Shown: in pieces, positions 8,610-15,728 of the stretch
Layout of the letters: every line of letters begins with the position of its first letter
Numbering within the stretch: position 1 is the stretch's first letter
Assembly (NCBI RefSeq): GCF_014195535.1
Contig: NZ_JACIBY010000013.1
Span: forward strand, 62,001-126,000
DNA: 64,000 bases
Direction of reading: 5' to 3'
Origin: Runella defluvii
Lineage (GTDB): Bacteria > Bacteroidota > Bacteroidia > Cytophagales > Spirosomataceae
The notes under the pieces: generated by a model
What the model saw: the letters and a program-made list of their open reading frames with translations, nothing else
Database searches by the model: none
Told to the model about the DNA's origin: nothing
Translations under genes and position numbers: made by a program

Positions 8610-9421
8610 AAGTTAGCGTTTGTGTTCCCACTTTCAACCACGAAAAATACATTGCACAAATGCTCGAAGGAGCGTTGATGCAACAAACGACGTTTCCATT
8701 TGAGATTGTGGTGGGCGACGATGCTTCTACTGACGCAGCCCCGCGTATCATTCGGGAATACGCCGAGCGGTTTCCTGATAAAATCAGGGCGTATCTGCAT
8801 CCCGAAAACTTAGGACCGAAAGAACCTCGGGAGTTTGGCGGGCGAAACAACGTGCTTTTTTTGCTCAAAGCTTGCCAAGGCGATTACGTGGCGCTTTGCG
8901 AAGGCGATGATTATTGGACCGACCCGCTGAAGTTGCAAAAGCAAGTCGATTTTATGGAAGCTCATCCCGATTTTGCCATTTGCCACCATAATTTGGAGGT
9001 AATTTACGAAGATAATTCCCCTAGCCACCCCTTCAATGAACCCGACCAAAAGGCGATTTCTACGGTAAAAGATGTGTTGGAAGACCGTTGGTTTATTGGA
9101 ACGGCCAGTTTGTTGTACCGAAATTTTTTCCGTACCGAAGATTTTGCCGAATGGCATCATTGCGCGGCGGCGGGCGATTGGGCGTTGGTGATTCAATTGG
9201 CAGCGCGCGGGAAAATTGGGTATTTGCCCGAAACAATGGGGAAATATCGAAAACACCGTGGAGGACTCAGCCATGTTCACGCAACGACCAACCCGTACTT
9301 TCTCCAAAACCGACGCCAAATGTTTGCCGATGTAAACGAATGGCTTGATTTTATTTACGACGATACGGTTCAGAAAACCTTGCAGTATTACGACCGTTTA
9401 CTGGAAAAAATTGGAAATTAG
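8606..9421 (+). CDS. Family 2 glycosyltransferase (second of a tandem pair)
   Basis: A 271-aa paralogue of the preceding protein. It has VSVCVPTFNHEKYI, GDDASTD (38-44) and EGDDYW (99-104), then the shared stretch QVDFMEAHPDFAICHHN. It is about 50 residues shorter, mostly at the C terminus. Translational coupling (ATGA overlap) with the gene before indicates they work in the same pathway at similar amounts. The N-terminal nucleotide-binding half is conserved and the acceptor-side half differs, consistent with the two adding sugars to different acceptors. Confidence 0.88.
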   Translation: MKVSVCVPTFNHEKYIAQMLEGALMQQTTFPFEIVVGDDASTDAAPRIIREYAERFPDKIRAYLHPENLGPKEPREFGGRNNVLFLLKACQGDYVALCEGDDYWTDPLKLQKQVDFMEAHPDFAICHHNLEVIYEDNSPSHPFNEPDQKAISTVKDVLEDRWFIGTASLLYRNFFRTEDFAEWHHCAAAGDWALVIQLAARGKIGYLPETMGKYRKHRGGLSHVHATTNPYFLQNRRQMFADVNEWLDFIYDDTVQKTLQYYDRLLEKIGN

Positions 9422-9534
9422 GTCAAAATGACCCAATTTTGCTGTATAATCCTCTTAGGGTCATTCTCTCAAAATCATTCATAAAACGCCCGCGCCCAGA
9501 CAATTGTCGTAGCGAAAGCGGGCCTGCCACATAG
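9421..9534 (+). promoter_or_regulatory. Leader region with small palindrome, shared 16-nt motif and GC-rich hairpin
   Basis: GGTCA-aaa-TGACC (9421-9433) overlaps the end of the previous gene region. GGTCATTCTCTCAAAA (9459-9474) matches the motif at 6737-6752. A 6-bp GC stem, GCCCGC (9488-9493) with GCGGGC (9518-9523), lies directly before the next start and could mask it. No clear -7 box was found. The next gene may be transcribed separately or by read-through. Confidence 0.35.
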
Positions 9535-10272
9535 ATGAAATTAAGCGTTGTCATACCCGCCTATAACGAACAAGATTCTTTGCCACAAACATTAGGCACG
9601 TTATACCAAACGTTGTCGAAGTACGACATCCCGCACGAGATTTGGGTGACCAACGACAACTCAAAAGATAAAACATTACAGGTTTTACAAGAGCTGTCGA
9701 AAGAAATTCCGACCTTAGTTTACGAAACCAACCCTGGGCCGAATGGTTTTGGGTACGCCGTTCGCTATGGCCTTGAGCGTTTTTCGGGCGACTGTGTGGC
9801 GGTTTTTATGGCCGACTTATCGGACGACCCTGAAGACTTGGTGAAGTTTTACAAAAAGATGGTCGAAGGAAACTACGATGCAGTGTTTGGGTCGCGTTGG
9901 GGAAAAGGCGGCAATGTGTATGATTATCCGACGATCAAAAAAGTAATCAACCGTTTGGCCAATTTTATCATTCGGATGGTGATGGGCATTAAATACAACG
10001 ATACCACCAATGCCTTCAAACTCTACAAACGCGAAACCATGGAAGGGCTCAAGCCTTTTCTTTCTCCTCACTTTAACTTAACGGTAGAATTGCCGCTCAA
10101 AGCAATTGTGCGAGGATATAGCTACGCTGTGGTTCCCAACAGCTGGACTAATCGTAAATACGGCGAATCGAAACTCAAGATCAAAGAAATGGGAAGCCGT
10201 TATTTCTTTATTTTGATGTACTGCTTTATCGAAAAAACGTTCTCTCGCGGTGATTATCGCAAGAAAAATTAA
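9535..10272 (+). CDS. DPM1-like polyprenyl-phosphate glycosyltransferase (GT2)
   Basis: A 245-aa GT2 protein with VVIPAYNEQDSLPQ at the N terminus, NDNSKD (40-45), and ADLSDDPED (93-101) at the DXD site. The later SRWGKGG and GESKLKI segments fit the dolichol/undecaprenyl-phosphate mannose or glucose synthase type. Unlike the transferase at 1915 it lacks C-terminal membrane spans. It is the last gene of the + strand glycan block and converges on the minus-strand gene at 10414. It probably makes a lipid-linked sugar donor; sugar identity unknown. Confidence 0.86.
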   Translation: MKLSVVIPAYNEQDSLPQTLGTLYQTLSKYDIPHEIWVTNDNSKDKTLQVLQELSKEIPTLVYETNPGPNGFGYAVRYGLERFSGDCVAVFMADLSDDPEDLVKFYKKMVEGNYDAVFGSRWGKGGNVYDYPTIKKVINRLANFIIRMVMGIKYNDTTNAFKLYKRETMEGLKPFLSPHFNLTVELPLKAIVRGYSYAVVPNSWTNRKYGESKLKIKEMGSRYFFILMYCFIEKTFSRGDYRKKN

Positions 10273-10280
10273 CGTGCCGA

Positions 10281-10380
10281 GGGTTGCTCACAACCCGACC
10301 TTTGTCACTTTCCTTCCCGAAAGTTTTGAACTTTCGGGAAGGTCTAAAAACCCGAACGTCTGGTTGTGAGCAACCAGACG
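10281..10380. repeat. Cluster of three intergenic hairpins at a convergent gene junction
   Basis: GGGTTG-CTCA-CAACCC at 10281-10296. CCTTCCCGAAAGTT with its inverted copy at 10312-10342 (14-bp perfect arms, 3-nt loop). CGTCTGGTTG-TGAG-CAACCAGACG at 10357-10380 (10-bp arms). A decayed GTGAGCAATCAGACG follows at about 10389. These belong to two interspersed families found elsewhere in the window. Placed between converging genes (10272 and 10414), they probably end transcription from both sides. Confidence 0.88.
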
Positions 10381-10413
10381 CACATTCCGTGAGCAATCAG
10401 ACGTACATCCCTC

Positions 10414-12216
10414 TTAATTCGTATCGACAGTCACGGTGGCAGAAGGGCCGTTAATTACGCCCGTTCCGCAGGTGTTGTTGAGCGATACTACTTTGTATTC
10501 GGTGGTAGTACGAGGGTTGACCGTAATTTGGTAGGGATTGATGAAGGTACCGTTTACGGTAGTTCCGTCAGACAACACAAACGACCAAGGCGGCAAACCA
10601 TTTTTGAACGCTACTCGAATCCGAGCCGCTCCCCCAGGCCGAATTACTCCCCCGCCCGTAACGGCCGTCGAAGCCGCGTTTTGCATCATCACGTTGATAT
10701 TGGTAGGAACCCCCTCGGTAAATGGAAACGTACCAATGACGCGTAATTGATGCGTAGTGAGGGTGTCTTTGAGAAACGGTGGGGAAATCTTGGCACGAAG
10801 TGCACTTAATCCTCCTACCGTAGGAAGGTTTACCCACTTACCGCTCGTATCGGCAATTTGTACAATGAATTTATTGGCATTCTCAAAACGCCCCGTCGTC
10901 GTGAAAGGCACGGTAATTTCTGTGCCCGAGCAAATGATTTTATCCGAAAGGTTACCCGTGGAGATGGTCGCAGGTGGAATTTTCACTTTGACCACGGCTG
11001 TCCCCGAAAATGTTCCTACGCCGCAATAGCCTCCCGCCGACGTAATTTTATAAGTCGTTGGGTCGTTAGGACTTACTTTTAATGTGTAGGGCGTCACCCG
11101 AATGTCGTTTTGGTACGTGCCGTCCGATAGCAAGACAAACCAAGGACCACCACCCCCAAAATTAACGGTAAGGTTGGTAGAGCCTCCTTCGGGGATTTCG
11201 AGCGAGTCGCGGCGAAGGGTTGCTGTGGCTGGAGCCGAAACGTTGACATCGACGGTATCACTGGAAATCGTTGGAAAAGTAGAAACGACCCGAAGTTTAT
11301 AATTGCCCGCCTTCAACGAAAAAGGCGTTTTGGCCATGATGGGGCTTTCGGTGGCGAGTTCGGAAATGTTGGTAAAATTTTGTCCTGTGGTATCGCTAAG
11401 TTGGACGACGAAGCCGTTGCCAATGTTGTATTTCCCCGTCGCGTTAAAATTTATTTGAAAGGGCGTTCCTGTACAAATACGAAATCCTGCTTTGGGCACG
11501 GCTTTGAGGGCAATGACGGGCAAGGTATCTTGGCTTACTTGTACGACCAATTCGCCCGAGCTAGTACCACTTCCGCAGGCATTGAGGATGGACGTAACTT
11601 TGTACGAACTGGTTTCTTTGGGGCTTACTTGGGTCACGTAGGGGTTGACCAAGGTATTGGTGACAACGGTGCCGTCCGAAATGGTGAATGACCAAGGAGC
11701 GGCTCCCGTGAGAGATACGCGGTAAGTGGCGGCTTGGCCTGGGCCAATTTTAGCGATGCTTCCGCCGTCGTTGGTTTCTATTTTAGCTTGGGGCAAAGGC
11801 AAGACCATCAGGCGCGTAGGTGTACTGACCACGCTAGGATGCGTCGAAATCACGCGAACAGCGACCAAACCCGCGCGATTTTGGGGAAGGACAATGCGGG
11901 CAGGCCCGTGTCGAAGGGAGTCAGAAATGGTACTAAACCGTCCTGATACGTCCGAAATCTGAACCAAAAAGCGATTTTTTTCTTCAAATTTGCCATCGAA
12001 GTCGAACGGGACAAAGATGGTGCTGCCAGGGCAAACCGAAACGTGCGATAAGTCGTAGATACGGACGGCGGCGGTGATGACTACAGCGGCGGTGTCGGCG
12101 CGGTAGGTAGTGTCTCGTTGAAGGCCCACAGGGCTGGGAGCCGTTTGCTGTGCGTACGAACTCAACCCTATCCCTGCGCAAATGACTAAAAGACAACTAA
12201 CAATGATTCTGTGCAT
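10414..12216 (-). CDS. Secreted protein with three tandem Ig-like/PKD-like repeats
   Basis: A 600-aa exported protein. The start ATG at 12216 gives a clean signal peptide (hydrophobic core VSCLLVICAGIGLSSYA, cleavage near A22); an upstream GTG at 12234 lies inside the predicted promoter. After the signal there are three repeats of about 165 residues, each with 'CxGT/S-x-I/F-x-V-P/N-F ... F-V/I-Q-I/L-S/A-D-T/V-S/T-G' and then 'APWSFTISDGT ... NPY ... SSYKVTSI..ACG'. Each repeat seems to hold one conserved Cys pair. Repeat proteins of this kind in Cytophagales are cell-surface or secreted adhesins or scaffolds. No C-terminal secretion domain is obvious. Function not known. Confidence 0.72.
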   Translation of the reverse strand: MHRIIVSCLLVICAGIGLSSYAQQTAPSPVGLQRDTTYRADTAAVVITAAVRIYDLSHVSVCPGSTIFVPFDFDGKFEEKNRFLVQISDVSGRFSTISDSLRHGPARIVLPQNRAGLVAVRVISTHPSVVSTPTRLMVLPLPQAKIETNDGGSIAKIGPGQAATYRVSLTGAAPWSFTISDGTVVTNTLVNPYVTQVSPKETSSYKVTSILNACGSGTSSGELVVQVSQDTLPVIALKAVPKAGFRICTGTPFQINFNATGKYNIGNGFVVQLSDTTGQNFTNISELATESPIMAKTPFSLKAGNYKLRVVSTFPTISSDTVDVNVSAPATATLRRDSLEIPEGGSTNLTVNFGGGGPWFVLLSDGTYQNDIRVTPYTLKVSPNDPTTYKITSAGGYCGVGTFSGTAVVKVKIPPATISTGNLSDKIICSGTEITVPFTTTGRFENANKFIVQIADTSGKWVNLPTVGGLSALRAKISPPFLKDTLTTHQLRVIGTFPFTEGVPTNINVMMQNAASTAVTGGGVIRPGGAARIRVAFKNGLPPWSFVLSDGTTVNGTFINPYQITVNPRTTTEYKVVSLNNTCGTGVINGPSATVTVDTN

Positions 12217-12233
12217 AATGAACAATTTATGCA

Positions 12234-12241
12234 CAAAATTA
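12234..12241 (-). promoter_or_regulatory. Predicted -7 box (TAATTTTG) for the repeat protein gene
   Basis: On the minus strand TAATTTTG ends 18 nt before the ATG at 12216, so transcription would start near 12227. No good -33 box was seen. Its position argues against the upstream GTG at 12234 as the start codon. Confidence 0.35.
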
Positions 12242-12331
12242 GGTGTTAAGGCGTTCTTTTTACCAGTAAATGCCGAAAAATACTTAAAATACGTTTCTTA
12301 ACTGTATGAAAATACCACTATTTGGCGATTT

Positions 12332-13798
12332 TTACAAGTTCCCCACCGCTTGGTGAATATGCGCGGCCATTTTGGGCTCATACACTACGCACGGAAACCC
12401 AAACAGACACTTGTTTTTAATCATGTCGGCTACTTCGGTGGGTACGCTCTCTTCCCAGCCAGGCTCGCCTCGCTTGATGAGTTCGAGAACGCGGTCGGTC
12501 GAAATCCGTAGGTTTTCTTCGTTGTAGTCGCGGATGTCCTCGATTTTATCGTTGCACACCAAATAGTGGAAAAGCGGCTGCAAATTGGTGGACAACTCGA
12601 AGTTTTGGCAGTTGTAAAGCTTCCCGTTTTTAAACGTAGGATACACAAACAGCTTCACGTTGCGACTAAACAAGGTCGAAAACGACTCCAAAATGCCGCC
12701 TGGGAGGTTTTGGTAATAACTTTCTTCAAAAATGTACTCCAAATTAGGAACTCCCAACACCAACCCAATTTTGAGGCGGGTGGTTTTAGCCAAAAACGCC
12801 ACCAAACGGTGGTACTCGTGGTAGTTGGAAATCATTACCGTTTGACCAATCGAACTCAGCACGTCCACGCGGTCGAGGAAATCCTTCTCGTTGATGTCTT
12901 TTTCGAGGCCACGGAGGTTTTGGAGCGTCAGCTCGGCTACCATCATCACTTTTTTCTCGTCCACGTCGGGTTCAGCCTTAAACTGTTTGAGGCCATTGCG
13001 AAGCATGTCGATGTGGACGTTGGTGATGGGACGAAGCCGCCCGCGCAGTAGCAAAATATGTTTTTTGTAGAGGGCTTCCGACGGCTGCAATACTTGCCCG
13101 TCGGGGCCAAACATGGCTACTTCGGTAAAGCCGTGTTTGACCAAATACAAACTTAAAAGTCGGTTGTCAACGTGGTTAAAATCAGGGCCTTGAATCCGAA
13201 TCATGTCGATATGGACACGGTCGGGGCCGAGGTCGTCCATCAACGACATCAATAACGTTTCGGGCGATTTGTAGTAATTAAAACAAGCATAAATCAAATT
13301 CACCCCAATCACCCCCAGGGCTTGTTGCTGCAAAATGCTGTCGTTGTCGAGCATTTTGATGTGAATCACCACGTCGTTATATGGGGCACGGGGCGTGAGT
13401 TGAAAACGCAGCCCGAGCCAGCCGTGGCCTTCGTTGCTTTTTTGGTAATTGAGGGCAACGACGGTGTTGGCAAATGCAAAAAACAAACTATCGGCGCCGC
13501 GCTTTTCGGCCAAACGCTGTTCGACGAGGTCATACTCGTGCTGAATCATTTTCATCAAGCGCGATTCTACCACGTAGCGACCGCTAGGTTCGGGACCGTA
13601 AATTTCGTCGCTAAACTTCATGTCGTAGGCCGACATGGTTTTGGCGATGGTTCCTGAAGCACCTCCTGCCTTAAAAAAGTGAGCGGCAGTGTCTTGCCCC
13701 GCCCCGATTTCGGCAAAAGAGCCATAAATGCGGCGGTCTAAGTTGATGCGAAGGGCTTTTTGTTTGGTGCCGATGTGTTTATCGTACTTGATGCTCAT
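12332..13798 (-). CDS. Conserved protein of unknown function (about 488 aa)
   Basis: I recognise the type as a widely conserved Bacteroidota/cyanobacterial protein, sometimes automatically named nicotinate-nucleotide adenylyltransferase, a label I would not trust. It is soluble, with no signal peptide or membrane span. Conserved-looking segments include GSFAEIGAGQDTAAHFFKAG, GTIAKTMSAYD, GHGWLGLRFQ and QTVMISNYHEYHRL. No HxGH or other adenylyltransferase motif is visible. The ATG at 13798 is chosen; an in-frame TTG at 13840 would add 14 residues that look protein-like (NWVSTNVFP), so the longer form is possible. It stands alone between oppositely acting neighbours. Confidence 0.7.
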   Translation of the reverse strand: MSIKYDKHIGTKQKALRINLDRRIYGSFAEIGAGQDTAAHFFKAGGASGTIAKTMSAYDMKFSDEIYGPEPSGRYVVESRLMKMIQHEYDLVEQRLAEKRGADSLFFAFANTVVALNYQKSNEGHGWLGLRFQLTPRAPYNDVVIHIKMLDNDSILQQQALGVIGVNLIYACFNYYKSPETLLMSLMDDLGPDRVHIDMIRIQGPDFNHVDNRLLSLYLVKHGFTEVAMFGPDGQVLQPSEALYKKHILLLRGRLRPITNVHIDMLRNGLKQFKAEPDVDEKKVMMVAELTLQNLRGLEKDINEKDFLDRVDVLSSIGQTVMISNYHEYHRLVAFLAKTTRLKIGLVLGVPNLEYIFEESYYQNLPGGILESFSTLFSRNVKLFVYPTFKNGKLYNCQNFELSTNLQPLFHYLVCNDKIEDIRDYNEENLRISTDRVLELIKRGEPGWEESVPTEVADMIKNKCLFGFPCVVYEPKMAAHIHQAVGNL

Positions 13799-13936
13799 GG
13801 GAAAGACGTTTGTTGATACCCAGTTTTGTAATCTTTTCAAGGTTTTTTAAGACAATAGCTTGAAAAGAAAAGCGACTACTTGGTCTTGACAAAAATACAA
13901 TAAACTCCCATATCAGCACGCTTGCTCGTGGACAAA

Positions 13937-14155
13937 CTACTCTTTTTCTGACATAAAATATGCTACGATGGTATAGGCAACGCCTACTAAAATCACCCTG
14001 AAAAACCAGTTTATGATTGTTTCCATGGTCGAATGTGAATGTTCATTGACCTCAATCAACGCGTGGACAGCGTAAATGGCTACAAGGATAAACAATGCCC
14101 AACCAACGGGGGAGGTGGGCTTAAAAAAAATACCTTTTCGAACAAACCAGTGCAT
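13937..14155 (-). CDS. Small membrane protein (72 aa), unknown function
   Basis: Starting at ATG 14155, the protein has two hydrophobic segments (about residues 15-31 and 49-65) joined by a His/Glu-rich loop (EVNEHSHSTME). It is the third gene after the sigma factor on the minus strand, 49 nt after the membrane protein at 14205. An upstream in-frame start at 14266 would overlap that gene by 62 nt and is less likely. Possibly part of the sigma/anti-sigma unit; no family recognised. Confidence 0.5.
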   Translation of the reverse strand: MHWFVRKGIFFKPTSPVGWALFILVAIYAVHALIEVNEHSHSTMETIINWFFRVILVGVAYTIVAYFMSEKE

Positions 14156-14204
14156 AAAAGTGGTGATTGTATAGTATATGGATGAAAAAATGAGTCTGAA
14201 AACA

Positions 14205-14663
14205 TCAATGGAAATGCTGGAGAAGCGCGTGGAATCCGATGAAGAGGGCAGCTCCAAATCCCACAAAAATCAAGAAAAGATTCCAGAAACGTACTTTGAG
14301 TGTGATGATAAGCTCACGGCGTTCGGCATCGTAAAGCACGTTGAGGAGCGAGAGCAGGTTCATCCCCGCTGCTACCATTGGAAAAAGTACAAAGACTAAA
14401 GGAGAAAACCAGCCGCCGTGCGAGCGGTCAAAGGTTTCGAGGGTGCTGAATAGCATGTCCAATACGCGAATGCTACCGCCCGAGATGAGCTGCATGACAA
14501 CGCAGGCCAGCAACAAACATGGAAGTGCCACCAGCCACCAGCCCATGGCCGCCGATTTGCGGGTGTTGAGGATGGGTAATTTTAAATACGCTTGATGTTC
14601 GGTCATCACCTGAGGTTTTTTTAGGTTTTGTAATTTTTTTTCGAATTCGTCCATTGGTTCCAT
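14205..14663 (-). CDS. Membrane protein next to sigma factor; candidate anti-sigma factor
   Basis: A 152-aa protein starting at ATG 14663 (a TTG at 14669 is in frame just before; another ATG is at 14654). Residues 1-38 are a charged cytoplasmic head (MDEFEKKLQNLKK). Three hydrophobic segments follow at roughly 40-62, 85-107 and 125-147. It begins 29 nt after the sigma factor gene ends, the usual place for an anti-sigma factor. No zinc-binding HxxxCxxC anti-sigma motif is present, so if it holds the sigma factor it does so differently. Role inferred from position only. Confidence 0.6.
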   Translation of the reverse strand: MEPMDEFEKKLQNLKKPQVMTEHQAYLKLPILNTRKSAAMGWWLVALPCLLLACVVMQLISGGSIRVLDMLFSTLETFDRSHGGWFSPLVFVLFPMVAAGMNLLSLLNVLYDAERRELIITLKVRFWNLFLIFVGFGAALFIGFHALLQHFH

Positions 14664-14692
14664 GGCCAACTTGAGTTAAAGTGGTTGGGTAA

Positions 14693-15286
14693 TTAGCCGC
14701 ATTTTTGCCGTAAATAGTCGATGCCCCGCGACAACAGCGACTTGATGGTGCCTTCGGGTTTGTCTAAAATAAGACTGATTTCAGCAATGCTTTTTTCTTC
14801 AAAATACTTGAGCGCAATCACCTCTTGGTACTTGATGTCAAGGGTTTTGAGGTGACGTTGTACGTCGGCAAATGCTTCATAGTCGGCCATTTGGCGCTCG
14901 GTTTCGTTCTTTTCGCGTTCAAAAACGGTGAGCAGTTCGCGGTCAGAAAGCATGTCGTCCGACAACTGTCCAAACAAATCGGGGCGGTATTTTTGGTTAC
15001 GAAAAAAGAGCTTGATTTCGTTGGTGGCAATTTTGTACAACCAAGCCGAAATGTGGTGTCCTTCAAAACGGTATTTTTTTAGGTTTAAAAACGCCTTTAA
15101 AAACGTTTCGGCGGCCACGTCGCGGGCAATGTCATAATCTCCTACCCGACGAAAAGCGTATCCAAAAATTTTGGAATAATACGCATCATAGAGATGCCCA
15201 AATGCCTGCGCATCGAGGGGTTGAGAGACGTTTATGGGGTCAGCGACGGTTTTCAAACTCAATAACAATTTGAATCCATAATGCAA
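14693..15286 (-). CDS. ECF-type RNA polymerase sigma factor
   Basis: A 197-aa sigma-70 family factor. Region 2 is visible as FGHLYDAYYSKIFGYAFRRV and ARDVAAETFLKAF, followed by the -10 recognition helix FEGHHISAWLYKIATNEI. Region 4 covers LKTLDIKYQEVIALKYFEEKS plus the helix-turn-helix IAEISLILDKPEGTIKSLLSRG. The two are linked by a longer than usual acidic stretch (DDMLSDRELLTVFEREKNE). No ATG lies before region 2: the start must be TTG (15286, 15268, 15262 or 15256), which may keep translation low. It forms a unit with two small membrane proteins and is divergent from gatC. Confidence 0.9.
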   Translation of the reverse strand: MHYGFKLLLSLKTVADPINVSQPLDAQAFGHLYDAYYSKIFGYAFRRVGDYDIARDVAAETFLKAFLNLKKYRFEGHHISAWLYKIATNEIKLFFRNQKYRPDLFGQLSDDMLSDRELLTVFEREKNETERQMADYEAFADVQRHLKTLDIKYQEVIALKYFEEKSIAEISLILDKPEGTIKSLLSRGIDYLRQKCG

Positions 15287-15354
15287 GAGAAGAAAAAAGG
15301 TTGCAGTTTTCCACCAAAATAATTTCTGATTCCTTCAAATTGTGGATAAAGTGA

Positions 15355-15362
15355 TAATTTTG
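15355..15362 (+). promoter_or_regulatory. Predicted -7 box for gatC
   Basis: TAATTTTG lies 16 nt before the gatC ATG, which would give a very short leader of about 10 nt. TTGTGG lies just upstream but closer than the usual 19-21 nt. Confidence 0.35.
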
Positions 15363-15378
15363 TGGAAAAATTGAGAGA

Positions 15379-15666
15379 ATGCAAATAGATAAAGATACGC
15401 TTCACAAGATTGCGCATTTGGCGCGTTTGGAAGTGAAACCCGAAGAAGAAGCTCCGTTGTTGAAAAGCCTAGAAAGCGTGTTGTCGTGGATGGAGCAGTT
15501 GGATGAATTGGATACGACAGATGTAGCACCTCTGACGCATATATCGGCCGAAATCAACGTGATGCGCGAAGATGTGGTCGGAAATCACTTGCCTAGAGAA
15601 CAAGCGTTGGTCAATGCGCCTTCGCAAGACGGAACGTACTTCCGCGTGCCTAAGGTGATTGAATAA
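15379..15666 (+). CDS. gatC: Aspartyl/glutamyl-tRNA amidotransferase subunit C
   Basis: A 95-aa protein of standard GatC length. It has the N-terminal helix IDKDTLHKIAHLARLEV, the middle WMEQLDELDTTDVAPLTH and the C-terminal MREDVV...FRVPKVIE, all typical of the family. GatC is the small scaffold that wraps GatA to GatB in the GatCAB complex, which turns misacylated Glu-tRNA(Gln) and Asp-tRNA(Asn) into the correct amidated forms. gatA and gatB are not in the window, so the complex is encoded at dispersed loci. It is followed by a strong hairpin at 15674. Confidence 0.95.
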   Translation: MQIDKDTLHKIAHLARLEVKPEEEAPLLKSLESVLSWMEQLDELDTTDVAPLTHISAEINVMREDVVGNHLPREQALVNAPSQDGTYFRVPKVIE

Positions 15667-15673
15667 AAAACGG

Positions 15674-15723
15674 AACCTCCCGAAAGTTTTAAACTTTCGG
15701 GAGGTTTGAACTTTCGGGAAGTT
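15674..15723. terminator. Bidirectional hairpin between gatC and the 15729 gene, plus a half copy
   Basis: AACCTCCCGAAAGTTT (15674-15689) and its exact reverse complement (15691-15706) are separated by one T, so a real loop would open the central A/T pairs. A half copy, GAACTTTCGGGAAG, follows at 15708-15721. It is a variant of the palindromes at 10312 and 44521 and sits between convergent genes. Confidence 0.75.
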
Positions 15724-15728
15724 GTATA

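Noticed and set aside
12217-12234. GTG at 12234 as start of the three-repeat protein
   Set aside because: It coincides with the predicted -7 box and would spoil the signal peptide; ATG 12216 fits better.
14156-14266. Longer start (14266) for the 72-aa membrane protein
   Set aside because: It would overlap the upstream gene by 62 nt, and the added residues do not look like the rest of the protein.
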